From assembly GCF_042944905.1 (NCBI RefSeq), contig NZ_CP168496.1, positions 868,001 through 932,000 on the forward strand: a DNA stretch of 64,000 nt, written 5' to 3'. A program made the translations under genes and the position numbers. Shown piece after piece: positions 8,455 to 15,838 of this stretch (the first letter of the stretch is position 1; each line of letters begins with the position of its first letter). The notes under the pieces were generated by a model. That model was not told where the DNA came from. It ran no database searches and saw nothing but the letters and a program-made list of their open reading frames with translations. The stretch is from Psychrobacillus sp042944905. GTDB lineage: Bacteria; Bacillota; Bacilli; Bacillales_A; Planococcaceae.

Positions 8455-9241
8455 CAAATTCAACAGCGGGAATAGGTTTGGAGAACAAATAACCTTGAAT
8501 CATGCTACAATTGTACTTTTGCAACACGGCTAGCTGTTCATTAGTTTCAACTCCCTCAGCGATAACGTTCATCTTCAACTGATGGGATAGTTGGATTATC
8601 ATTTTTACTATAAAGTTAGAGTCCTCCTCAAGCGAGCTACTTAAGCCTTGAATGAAGGAACGATCAATTTTAAGTATATCTATTTTTCCTTTAAATCTGT
8701 TTAGCGATGAGAGAGAAGAATAGCCAGTACCAAAATCGTCAAGTGCGATTTTAATGCCCAAATTTCGTAATTCATCTAATACGGAGAAAACTACTTCTTC
8801 ATTTTCTAATAGTAATGTTTCCGTTATTTCGATTTCTAAGTATTGAGGATCTAGTTTCGTTTCTTTTAAAGTATCCATGATATGGGTAATAAGATCTCTT
8901 TCTAAAAAACGAGAAGCAGATAAATTAATGGAAACTGGAATTTTCAGTAGTCCAGCATCTTGCCAAACTTTATTTTGACGGCATGCATTCTTTTTGACCC
9001 ATTTCCCAATTTCATTTATAAATACCGTTTTTTCTGCTAAAGGAATAAATTCATTGGGACCAATAATTCCCCACTTTGGATGATTCCATCTTAAAAGAGC
9101 CTCGGCACCAATAATTTGATTGGATTCAGCAGACACTTTAGGTTGATAATACAATTCTAATTCGTTCCGTTCAATTACATATGTAAGGTCTGATTTCAGT
9201 GAATTCAATCTTGCTTCGTAGTCTACGGCTTTAGATTTCAT
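8405..9241 (-). CDS. Stand-alone EAL-domain c-di-GMP phosphodiesterase
   Basis: A 278-residue cytosolic protein that is almost only an EAL domain, which linearises cyclic di-GMP to pGpG. Visible catalytic and loop motifs: EALLRW (about 47-52), SINLSASRFL, EIEITET, DDFGTGYSSL (loop 6), KIDRSFIQ, VIAEGVET and IQGYLFSKP, all in order, so it should be active. It closely matches the EAL half of the protein encoded at 20564-22732, including the linker upstream of EAL, suggesting it arose from a GGDEF-EAL relative by loss of the N-terminal half. RBS GAGGAG is just before the ATG. It lies 96 bp downstream of the small peptide gene on the same strand, but a terminator separates them. Confidence 0.88.
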   Translation of the reverse strand: MKSKAVDYEARLNSLKSDLTYVIERNELELYYQPKVSAESNQIIGAEALLRWNHPKWGIIGPNEFIPLAEKTVFINEIGKWVKKNACRQNKVWQDAGLLKIPVSINLSASRFLERDLITHIMDTLKETKLDPQYLEIEITETLLLENEEVVFSVLDELRNLGIKIALDDFGTGYSSLSSLNRFKGKIDILKIDRSFIQGLSSSLEEDSNFIVKMIIQLSHQLKMNVIAEGVETNEQLAVLQKYNCSMIQGYLFSKPIPAVEFVKLLKKDKLEPLEYSI

Positions 9242-9284
9242 CGTCTTACTCCTCGTTTATTTTAGTTTCGCTCTTGCACTATTA

Positions 9285-9326
9285 GAAAAATCCAATAAAA
9301 TTAAAGATGAGATAATTTTATTGGAT
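9285..9326 (-). terminator. Terminator of the small peptide gene
   Basis: Two perfect 13-bp arms (AATTTTATTGGAT at 9314-9326 and its complement at 9290-9302) around an 11-nt loop, followed on the minus strand by a T run. It closes the 9338-9463 gene 12 bp after its stop codon. Confidence 0.85.
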
Positions 9327-9337
9327 CTTGCTTGAAA

Positions 9338-9463
9338 TTAATAGATATAAGGAAGATCTAAAGTAGAAATTGGGTTGTTGATTGATTTAGCTGACTCATT
9401 GGTAACATTTGGGTAAAGTGCAACTGCTAATACGATTAATAAAATAATAGATAATTTTTTCAT
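9338..9463 (-). CDS. Exported PapR-like signalling peptide precursor, 41 aa
   Basis: A short gene, not easily called automatically. RBS AAGGACGG lies 9 nt before the ATG; 41 codons; a perfect terminator follows. The N-terminus is a Sec-type signal (MKKLSIILLIVLAVALY) and the rest is a small polar propeptide ending in STLDLPYIY. PapR of the B. cereus group is a 48-residue exported precursor whose C-terminal heptapeptide (ADLPFEF type) is re-imported and binds PlcR; the last seven residues here, LDLPYIY, share the D-L-P-aromatic-x-aromatic pattern. The gene is head-to-head with a PlcR-like regulator, 46 bp start to start, whereas papR normally follows plcR on the same strand. Function as its cognate pheromone is inferred. 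Confidence 0.8.
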   Translation of the reverse strand: MKKLSIILLIVLAVALYPNVTNESAKSINNPISTLDLPYIY

Positions 9464-9509
9464 GTTTTTTTACCGTCCTTTTTCTATATTATGGGGTGAT
9501 TTTTTGGAA

Positions 9510-10385
9510 ATGAAATACTTAGGTTTAGAAATTAGTAAACTTCGAGCAGAATTGGGTATGTCCCAAAAGGAGCTCTCAAAAAATATTTGTACACAGTCGA
9601 CCATTAGTCGAATTGAAGCAGGAGAAGTATATCCAGCAATAGATACGTTATTAAAGATTGCATTAAAGCTACAAGTACCGGTAGAATTTTTTATTGAAAT
9701 GCTATTTCATAAAAATGTCTTAGAAAGTGAAAGTTTAATAAAAGATATTGAATACCACTTAAAAGAACATGATTACGAAAAAGTTATTTTTATCATTGAT
9801 AAAAATAATATATCAGAAGATAATGTTTGGTTAAATTTTTACATGGAACACATTTTGCATATAGCCCATTACAACTTGAAAATTATTACATCCGAAGAAT
9901 GCATAAAAAACCTGAAGAACATTTTAAGCTATTCTAACCAAACAACTATCCAATTTCGTTTTTTAAATATTAAAATCAATAATACGATTGCCAACGTATA
10001 TGGCGAAATTGGTGAAAGTCAAAAAAGTTTGTATTACTATAATAAAATTCTAAAAGAGCATATGCATAAAAATTATAGTGATAATAAAATTCATGAAACA
10101 CTTATTACGGTTTTATTTAATAAATGTAAAACACTGTATGATTTAAATGATATTGATGCCGCTTTAGAAACCGCAAATCAAGGAATCAAAAAGTCTAAAG
10201 AAACATCCTTTGTTTTTTTAGCTGGACAATTCTTATACTATAAGGGCCAATGCTTAGAAAAAAAAGCTGCTCCCTTCGCAGAAATAAAAGAAGTGTTCCA
10301 ACAAGCTTTGTTTTTCTTTCAATTCTTAGAACTTCCTTTTTACATTCAAGCGATCAAGCAAAATAAAAAACAGTACTTAGCATAA
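9510..10385 (+). CDS. PlcR-like RNPP-family quorum-sensing regulator (HTH + TPR)
   Basis: A 291-residue protein, close to the usual length of PlcR. Residues 4-62 form an XRE-type HTH (ISKLRAELGMSQKELSKNIC, then STISRIEAGEVYPAIDTLLK); the rest is helical repeats typical of the peptide-binding TPR domain, ending with GQFLYYKGQCLEKK and ALFFFQFLELPFYIQ, which align with the PlcR C-terminus (LYYQRGECLRK and ASFFFDILEM). RNPP regulators bind a re-imported peptide and switch DNA binding. I chose the ATG at 9510 because RBS GGGGTGA sits 10 nt upstream; TTG 9504 is an alternative, and the longer frame from 9462 would overlap the peptide gene. Its target genes are not evident. Confidence 0.85.
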   Translation: MKYLGLEISKLRAELGMSQKELSKNICTQSTISRIEAGEVYPAIDTLLKIALKLQVPVEFFIEMLFHKNVLESESLIKDIEYHLKEHDYEKVIFIIDKNNISEDNVWLNFYMEHILHIAHYNLKIITSEECIKNLKNILSYSNQTTIQFRFLNIKINNTIANVYGEIGESQKSLYYYNKILKEHMHKNYSDNKIHETLITVLFNKCKTLYDLNDIDAALETANQGIKKSKETSFVFLAGQFLYYKGQCLEKKAAPFAEIKEVFQQALFFFQFLELPFYIQAIKQNKKQYLA

Positions 10386-10560
10386 ATTGGGCGACTTTGT
10401 TTGCAATTCATAATAGTTTCTATTGGTTGAACGTTTTCCTCCATCCGACGATTAAGTTATTGTATCTATTTAAAATAGAGTACAAATTACTTAATAAATT
10501 GTGATTAAAATACCTTTTGCATTTCAAATATACTAGATTTACTCAAAATAATCTTTAGGT

Positions 10561-10576
10561 TATGCATAAATGGATA
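10561..10576. promoter_or_regulatory. Near match to the PlcR box
   Basis: TATGCATAAATGGATA matches the B. cereus PlcR box TATGNANNNNTNCATA at all fixed positions except one (GATA for CATA). It lies 176 bp behind the PlcR-like gene and about 390 bp before the next gene. In AT-rich DNA a chance match is plausible. Confidence 0.25.
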
Positions 10577-10741
10577 ATTTCTTTTATGACTTGTCCCTTT
10601 ATTGAACAATATTCTACAGTATTTTCAAAAGTCACTATCATTACTTTAGGGATAGCATTTTACGTTCTTTAGCTCTCAAATATTCTCCAAATAAATGTAC
10701 TAGGAGCTTGTAAAAGCACGACATTAGAAGTTATTCATAAT

Positions 10742-10778
10742 AAAAAGAGAAGGGAAGATTCAGAATCTTCTCTTTTTT
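10742..10778 (+). terminator. Terminator-like hairpin
   Basis: GAAGATTC and GAATCTTC arms within AAAAAGAGAAG...CTTCTCTTTTTT. It is far (about 360 bp) from the PlcR-like gene's stop, so the transcript it ends is uncertain. Confidence 0.6.
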
Positions 10779-10908
10779 GATGCAAAAAATCTTCTCTGTA
10801 TGAGTCGTTTAGTCCGAATCTTCGTACCTGTTAATATTACTTTATATCCAATACAATTGTAACGTGTATTGAAAAATACTATAAAAAGGTAAATTGTAAG
10901 GAAGTTAA

Positions 10909-10929
10909 TAATACAATTTTGTTGTATTA
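10909..10929. promoter_or_regulatory. Inverted repeat upstream of the GNAT-like gene
   Basis: TAATACAA, 5-nt spacer TTTTG, TTGTATTA: perfect 8-bp arms located about 20 bp before the RBS, a plausible operator. Related TACAATTGTA lies about 55 bp further upstream. Confidence 0.4.
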
Positions 10930-10963
10930 GTTATCTTTTTTTCATTAAACGGAGGAATTTTAA

Positions 10964-11473
10964 TTGGAAGATATAAACGTTTATGTTGATTTTAGTTTAG
11001 ATATGGAAGAGGGGACTTCTTTATTCAATGTACATGCTAAGTGCATCATTTATCCAAAAGGTTCGGATCAAGCAATTAATATAGGACAAGCATCAATCTA
11101 TTTATTTAATCCAGTTAAGAGTTCATATTCGGAAGTTTGCGATGATGCAGTTTCTATTTCGTTGGATTTATATCATGCATTGACAAACTTAGAGAGCTTA
11201 TGTGAAATAGAATATATGCGCGGATTAGTAGCGACTGCTCATTTTATTAATATGAAAGAAGAGTGGCGGGGAAAAGGTTTAAGACAAGCGTTTGTAGAAA
11301 AAATGATGCAGCAACTGGCAATTTTAAATGTAGAATTGATCATGCTAATAACGAATGACCACATGGAAATAGACTTTTATAATAGACTTGGCTTTGTAAA
11401 GCTCGAGAACAAGACTGATATCACACTTATGTATAAATATGTTGTGGATAAACAGGAAACTTTGTACTGTTGA
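10964..11473 (+). CDS. GNAT-like acetyltransferase, divergent
   Basis: A 169-residue protein whose C-terminal half has the GNAT layout: a strand, then EEWRGKGLRQAFVEKMMQQL (the acetyl-CoA pyrophosphate-binding motif, family R/Q-x-x-G-x-G/A), then VELIMLITNDHMEIDFYNRLGFVKLE (the final strand and FYxRLGF signature). The N-terminal half (about 1-85) is poorly recognisable. The start is a TTG with RBS GGAGG 8 nt upstream. It stands alone. The substrate is unknown. Confidence 0.65.
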   Translation: MEDINVYVDFSLDMEEGTSLFNVHAKCIIYPKGSDQAINIGQASIYLFNPVKSSYSEVCDDAVSISLDLYHALTNLESLCEIEYMRGLVATAHFINMKEEWRGKGLRQAFVEKMMQQLAILNVELIMLITNDHMEIDFYNRLGFVKLENKTDITLMYKYVVDKQETLYC

Positions 11474-11650
11474 GAAAAAGACAATCTTAAGAATGGGAAT
11501 ATAGTCATGTTAAGTTATTATAAGGAGATCTTAAAATTAATGTTCTGAAAAAATGGAAAATAACAAACAGTCAAATTTAATTCCCTGGCTGCTATTTTTT
11601 ACTAAGGACCCTGTGTGGCATTAAAAAAATAGGTTGTATCCATTCATAAA

Positions 11651-11690
11651 GAAGTGATGAGCGGACGAGATTGTATCTTCGTCCGCTTTT
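11651..11690 (+). terminator. Repeated hairpin element with TTGTATCTTC loop (copy 1)
   Basis: GCGGACGA, then GATTGTATCT, then TCGTCCGC and TTTT. Flanks and loop match elements at 14770-14817 and 39401-39440 while stem bases differ. Probably a transcription terminator shared as a dispersed family. Confidence 0.6.
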
Positions 11691-11966
11691 AAACAATTAG
11701 GACAGTATCTTTTCTCTCATTAACCAGACCAAATGCATCTATTCTTTCCTTATTTTATAAAGGTGACTGACAAACAACCGTCACATGCACCAAAATTCCC
11801 CGGGTAATAATGTAGCCCCAGATTTAAAATCCAAAGCCCACTGTAAATACTTGAAGACAAGATAAATTATGTTATCGCTTTTCAAATAGATTGTTTAAAT
11901 AGGATTAGCGATAAAGAGAGCTCATAAGTAAATCCTGCAAAACATATTACTATAAAAACGCTTATA

Positions 11967-11990
11967 AACGATATAGACAACTATACCGTT
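11967..11990. promoter_or_regulatory. Palindromic operator before nagA (NagR/YvoA-like)
   Basis: Ten-base arms AACGATATAG and CTATACCGTT around ACAA pair with one mismatch. The embedded TATAGACAACT equals part of the GntR-type NagR (YvoA) sites known upstream of B. subtilis nagA (ATTGGTATAGACAACT). It is 51 bp before the likely nagA start, fitting repression relieved by amino-sugar phosphates. No nagR gene is in this window. Confidence 0.6.
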
Positions 11991-12035
11991 GTTTCTAAAC
12001 AGGAGAACCAAACTTTTTTTGTTTTATAGGAGCTG

Positions 12036-13205
12036 ATGATAGTGGACAATACAATACTTATTTCAAATGTAACCATTGTTAATTTTGATCAAGCAGAATT
12101 TATTGGCGATTTATTTATAAAAAACGGAAAGATAGAAAGGATAGGAAAAAAGTTACTGGCGGAATCTGATAGACAAATTGATGGGACGCTTAAAGAATGG
12201 ATTGTATTTCCTGGTTTTATTGATATGCATATGCACGGATTAGCAGGGTTTGACACGATGGATGCTACAGAAGAAGCACTTAGAGGAATGGCTCATTCGC
12301 TAGTAAAAGAAGGTACTACAAGTTTTTTAGCAACAACGATGACTCAAGCCGTTGATCGAATCGAAGCTGCTTTATTGAACGTTTGTCGTTTCGAAAATAA
12401 TGCAGCGGAAGCTGAACTATTAGGCGTACACCTAGAAGGTCCATTTATATCAAAAAAGTGGGCTGGAGCACAACCAGTCGAACATATTAAGGAACCCTCT
12501 ATTGACCAATTCAACTACTGGCAACAACTAAGTGGGAATCTTATCAAACAAATTACGGTCGCACCTGAAGTAACAAATGGATTTGGCTTTATTAAAGAAC
12601 TGACTAGACATGATGTTCTTGTATCTATTGGGCACTCAGATGCTACTGCAACAGAAGTGGAAAGAGCGGTAGAACTTGGTGCAAAGCAGTGTACTCATTT
12701 ATTTAACCAAATGAGTCCTTTTCACCACCGAGAATTGGGAGTTGTTGGGAGGGCTCTACTAGAAGATAGGGTTAAAACTGAAATAATTGCCGACTTTGTT
12801 CATAGCCATCCAGATGCTGTGAAAATGGCATATCGTTTGAAAAAGGCGTCTCGCATCATTTTAGTTACAGATGCTATGCGAGCAAAAGGCTTGCCATATG
12901 GAAACTATGATTTAGGAGGGCAGACAGTTCATGTGACAGAAAAGGGTGCACATCTTTCCACTGGAGCTCTTGCTGGCAGCGTTTTATCAATGGATCAAGC
13001 TGTTCGTAATATGCAAAGAGTTACTGGTTGTTCATGGCAGGAGCTTGTTTCAATGTCTTCAGCTAACGCTGCTAAGCAATTAAAGCTTTCGAACAAAGGT
13101 TATATTGCAGAAGGTGCGGATGCAGATTTAGTTATTCTAGACGAAGCTTTGATTGTCCAAAAAACCATTTGTCGAGGCAAAATAGTTTTCGAAAATGAAA
13201 GGTAA
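12036..13205 (+). CDS. nagA: N-acetylglucosamine-6-phosphate deacetylase
   Basis: Removes acetate from GlcNAc-6-phosphate, the first committed step in using chitin- or wall-derived amino sugar. A 389-residue amidohydrolase with FPGFIDMHMHGLAG (first metal site), HLEGPF, VSIGHSDAT, CTHLFNQMSP, DFVHSHPDAV and ILVTDAMRAKG (catalytic Asp), all in family order. RBS AGGAG is 3 nt before this ATG but 9 nt before an in-frame GTG at 12042, so GTG may be the true start. An HPr-like gene follows 106 bp later; nagB and nagR, the usual partners, are absent here. Confidence 0.93.
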   Translation: MIVDNTILISNVTIVNFDQAEFIGDLFIKNGKIERIGKKLLAESDRQIDGTLKEWIVFPGFIDMHMHGLAGFDTMDATEEALRGMAHSLVKEGTTSFLATTMTQAVDRIEAALLNVCRFENNAAEAELLGVHLEGPFISKKWAGAQPVEHIKEPSIDQFNYWQQLSGNLIKQITVAPEVTNGFGFIKELTRHDVLVSIGHSDATATEVERAVELGAKQCTHLFNQMSPFHHRELGVVGRALLEDRVKTEIIADFVHSHPDAVKMAYRLKKASRIILVTDAMRAKGLPYGNYDLGGQTVHVTEKGAHLSTGALAGSVLSMDQAVRNMQRVTGCSWQELVSMSSANAAKQLKLSNKGYIAEGADADLVILDEALIVQKTICRGKIVFENER

Positions 13206-13311
13206 GGTAATCTATTTGGATGGGGAAGGGATTTGATATACCGCTTGGATCAATATAAATTCATCCTAAAAGACATATTAACCTTGAATAGGGATAGAGG
13301 AGGATTAATAA

Positions 13312-13581
13312 GTGGAGAAAAATTTTAAGGTCATCACGCCAGAAGGATTACATGCTAGACTATCTGCTTTATTGGTTGTAGCTGTCACACCCTATACATC
13401 GAATGTGAAACTTTCTTATAATGGAAAATCCGTAAATTTAAAGTCTATCATGGGGGTCATGTCACAAGGAATTGGTCCAGGAGCAGTTATCACTATCTCA
13501 GCACAAGGAGGGGATGCAGAGGAGTTAATCGGGAAGGTTACAGAAGTAATGATATCGGAGAGACTTGGGGAAGAATGTTAA
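13312..13581 (+). CDS. HPr-family phosphocarrier (PTS)
   Basis: An 89-residue HPr-like protein that would carry phosphate from PEP-derived enzyme I to a sugar-specific EIIA. The active-site loop is EGLHARLSALLV, with His14 equivalent to His15 but Leu in place of the near-invariant Pro after Arg. The regulatory serine loop NLKSIMGVMSQGI keeps Ser45 (the HPr-kinase site). GTG start with RBS GGAGG. It follows nagA, so a dedicated role in amino-sugar PTS uptake is likely; a nag PTS with its own HPr is known in Lysinibacillus. Divergence from the general ptsH is suggested by the changed active-site loop. Confidence 0.82.
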   Translation: MEKNFKVITPEGLHARLSALLVVAVTPYTSNVKLSYNGKSVNLKSIMGVMSQGIGPGAVITISAQGGDAEELIGKVTEVMISERLGEEC

Positions 13582-13702
13582 AAAGGAGATTTTGACTTAT
13601 CTTCTCACCGAGTTAGTGAAGATTCTGCAAATTAACTACAATTCATTGTGAAACCTTCACAGTGAATCCAAGACGATAAATTTAGTGTAGCCAAATAGGT
13701 TA

Positions 13703-13745
13703 AAATACCCTCAAAATACGCTGATGCATTTGAAGGGTATTTTTG
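13703..13745 (+). terminator. Terminator of the nagA-HPr unit
   Basis: AATACCCT-CAAA and TTTGAAGGGTATT arms with a T-rich tail. Upstream, 13633-13660 carries another hairpin (ATTCATTGTGAA / TTCACAGTGAAT). Confidence 0.75.
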
Positions 13746-13821
13746 ATTGTCCAGAAGAGAAATATTGGATTTTATTTGGTATAATAATATTAAAAATGAG
13801 AGCCTAAAGGAAACTATATAT

Positions 13822-14268
13822 ATGCGTAAATATCTATCCTGGTTAGCCGTTATCTTGTGGATGTGTCTAATTTTTTACTTTTCCCACCAACCTGCCACTG
13901 AATCGAGTGAGTTGAGTACCGGGATAGCAGAGCTAATTGAAATAACCGTTGAAAAAGTGGCGCCTAATGCAGATTTTATCACAGAAAATTTTCATCATCT
14001 CGTCAGAAAAAACGCTCACTTTTTTATTTATTTACTGCTTGGTGTGCTGCTCCTTCACGCCTTGAAATTAAACAGGATCGGAAAATATAGAGCAATGGGA
14101 TTTGCTTTACTTATTTGTGTGCTTTATGCAATGTCCGATGAAGTACATCAGCTATTTGTTCCCGGCAGAGGGGCACAGGTGAAGGATGTTTTCATTGATA
14201 GTGCTGGTGCAACTCTTGGGATTATTGTGTATTCGATTATTAATAGACTAAATTCGCGGATTCTTTGA
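13822..14268 (+). CDS. VanZ-family membrane protein
   Basis: 148 residues with four hydrophobic segments: WLAVILWMCLIFYFSHQ (about 6-22), KNAHFFIYLLLGVLLLHAL, AMGFALLICVLYAMSDEVHQ and a C-terminal DSAGATLGIIVYSII. The pattern H-x-x-x-YLLLG, SDEVHQLFVPGRGAQVKDV and DSAGA-x-x-G is the VanZ-like core. VanZ gives low-level teicoplanin resistance in enterococci; most chromosomal members have no known function and probably act at the envelope. I chose ATG 13822 (AAAGG about 11 nt upstream) over an upstream in-frame TTG at 13747, which adds an unconserved, hydrophilic extension. Confidence 0.85.
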   Translation: MRKYLSWLAVILWMCLIFYFSHQPATESSELSTGIAELIEITVEKVAPNADFITENFHHLVRKNAHFFIYLLLGVLLLHALKLNRIGKYRAMGFALLICVLYAMSDEVHQLFVPGRGAQVKDVFIDSAGATLGIIVYSIINRLNSRIL

Positions 14269-14758
14269 ATGGTATCCAAAAGGAAGTATGTATATTCCCA
14301 TGGAGTTTTGTGGAAAATCGTCCTTATTTGAGTGCTCTGTTTGCTTATGGTGTATGGGAATTTGAACTTGGACAATATCAAACAGCAAACACCTATTTTA
14401 GAAAACTGTTGGAGCTCAACCCTAATGATAATCAAGGAGTTCGCTATTTGGAGATAAGTACGTTAATGCTCTTCGAAAATGGAAAGATGCTCAGAGGCTG
14501 TTAAATAAATATAAAGATCCGAATGATGTCATTTTTGTATTTTTGAATTTCCACTTAATCCAATTAAAGCGCATTTCTGCTGGAGAAATTCCTTTATTCG
14601 TTATTGAGGATAAACAATTGATGCAGAGCAACTCTTTTGCAATCGAGCTGTTAGCTAAAGGACCGTCTCCTCAGCCATTTCCAAAATCAGTCACAACTGC
14701 ACCAGGTAGTGAGGAAGAAGCGCAAATTATCTATACACTTCTGTACAACCTAAGATAG
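14265..14758 (+). pseudogene. Frameshifted tetratricopeptide-repeat protein, C-terminal remnant
   Basis: Two adjacent reading frames make one continuous domain: RPYLSALFAYGVWEFELGQY, then FRKLLELNPNDNQGVRYLEI in the first frame, and, from about 14460, NALRKWKDAQRLLNKYKDPN in the next. The signature LxLNPNDNQGVRY is typical of a TPR family often fused to an N-terminal SEC-C motif, which is missing here. A single-base indel near 14455-14465 would restore one frame, and the 5' part is lost, so the gene is dead. Confidence 0.7.
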
Positions 14759-14769
14759 TATAGATGAAA

Positions 14770-14817
14770 TAAGAAAGTCATGAGCAGCCGTAATAGTATC
14801 TCTTCTGCTGCTATTTT
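14770..14817 (+). terminator. Repeated hairpin element (copy 2)
   Basis: AGCAGC, 18-nt loop containing AGTATCTCTTCT, GCTGCT and ATTTTT. Flanks (AAGAAAGTCATGAG) and loop resemble 11651-11690 and 39401-39440. It ends the pseudogene transcript. Confidence 0.6.
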
Positions 14818-14903
14818 TGATTTTCAATGATTGTTTTAACAAAAGCTCACTGATTAAAAAGTACAGTTTGTCTACAAACTTATGAATAGAAGGGGGACTG
14901 GCG

Positions 14904-15569
14904 ATGAATGTTCGAATCGAATGGATATATAGAACGTCCAAGGGAGCGGAAACCTTTTTTTATTCCGAGGAGATGCCAGCAGCACAGGCTTTGCTGTTTG
15001 CGGAAGACATGGAAAGGACTGGGCGTGTAAAAAGTATTGTGTTCATTGATCGGTTTGATAGTAAGTGGACGCTCAAGGAGTTAAAGAGTTATTTGAAAGG
15101 AATCGAAACGGAACCGCATAATGTGAAGGTTTATTTTGATGGAGGCTTTGACCGTGATACATTTAGCTCTGGTTTGGGCTGTGTTATTTATTATGAGCAA
15201 AGTGGGAAATCATACAGACTTCGACGGAACGCTCCTGCTGCCGCGCTCACTTCTAATAATGAAGCCGAATATGCCGCATTTTATTTGTGTTTGCAGGAAC
15301 TTGAGTTATTAGGTGTTCATCATTTGCCGGTTCAGTTTATTGGCGATTCGCAAGTAGTCATTAATCATTTGCGCGAGGACTGGCCCGTGATTGAAAAGGA
15401 TTTATCCAACTGGGCAGATCGGATTGAACAGAAGATGAAGGAGCTTGGTTTACAACCGGAATATAACCTGATACCCCGAAAGTTGAATAGTGAGGCGGAT
15501 AGGCTTGCTACTCAGGCGTTGAATGGCATTGAAATCACAGCGGTGAGTGAAGTGTTAGGCGACTTGTGA
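14904..15569 (+). CDS. RNase H-like (RNase HI fold) protein
   Basis: 221 residues: a small N-terminal domain (about 1-72) followed by an RNase HI fold. The catalytic carboxylates are in place: VYFDGG (Asp79), SNNEAEYAAFY (Glu120/122), FIGDSQVVINHL (Asp148) and RKLNSEADRLAT (Asp199). Relatives such as B. subtilis YpeP cut the RNA of RNA-DNA hybrids or are reverse-transcriptase-like RNase H proteins of uncertain role. RBS GAAGGGGG lies 7 nt before the ATG. Monocistronic. Confidence 0.85.
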   Translation: MNVRIEWIYRTSKGAETFFYSEEMPAAQALLFAEDMERTGRVKSIVFIDRFDSKWTLKELKSYLKGIETEPHNVKVYFDGGFDRDTFSSGLGCVIYYEQSGKSYRLRRNAPAAALTSNNEAEYAAFYLCLQELELLGVHHLPVQFIGDSQVVINHLREDWPVIEKDLSNWADRIEQKMKELGLQPEYNLIPRKLNSEADRLATQALNGIEITAVSEVLGDL

Positions 15570-15641
15570 GATCCTTTTACTTTAGTGAGTTTTTCGATAA
15601 ATTTAGATTAGATGTTCTCCTCAAATGCACATTTTCCGCGA

Positions 15642-15720
15642 ATCGCAAGATCAGACTGGAAAATCGCAAATTCAGTGCCTCATATCGCAAGTTCAAATCG
15701 TTTAACGCAAATTTGAAATT
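15642..15720. repeat. 21-bp intergenic tandem repeat, about four units
   Basis: Units start at 15642, 15663, 15684 and 15705 with core ATCGCAARTTCAR; the last has lost one T. The intervening bases vary. It lies directly behind the RNase H-like gene and before a terminator, so it would be in the 3' untranslated region. Confidence 0.75.
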
Positions 15721-15790
15721 ACCATATGTTAGGGGGATATTTATTCTTTTATGTGGGAAAGGGAAATGCAAGAATAAAACGGAGAAGTCT

Positions 15791-15838
15791 AAAAAGCCTG
15801 TAACTAGTTTTTGGAGACTAGTTACAGGCTTATTTTTA
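15791..15838. terminator. Bidirectional terminator
   Basis: GCCTGTAACTAGT, 9-nt loop, ACTAGTTACAGGC, with A run on the left and TTATTTTT on the right; sits between the convergent genes ending at 15569 and 15836. Confidence 0.9.

Larger units (their letters stand above)
10386..10963. other. Intergenic region, 578 bp, with possible operator sites
   Basis: No gene. It holds a near match to the PlcR box at 10561-10576, a degenerate dispersed repeat starting CTTGTCCCT at about 10588, a terminator-like hairpin at 10742-10778 and an 8-bp inverted repeat just before the next gene (10909-10929). Confidence 0.5.
11474..12041. other. Intergenic region, 568 bp, including the nagA control region
   Basis: No gene seen. 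It holds a hairpin element at 11651-11690 (one of three related ones), an imperfect catabolite-repression-like site ATAAAAACGCTTATA at 11952-11966 (two symmetric mismatches to WTGNAANCGNWNNCW) and the palindrome at 11967-11990 just ahead of nagA. Confidence 0.5.

Noticed and set aside
14148..14435. Minus-strand frame across the VanZ-TPR junction
   Set aside because: Antisense shadow of the VanZ-like gene and the pseudogene with no RBS.
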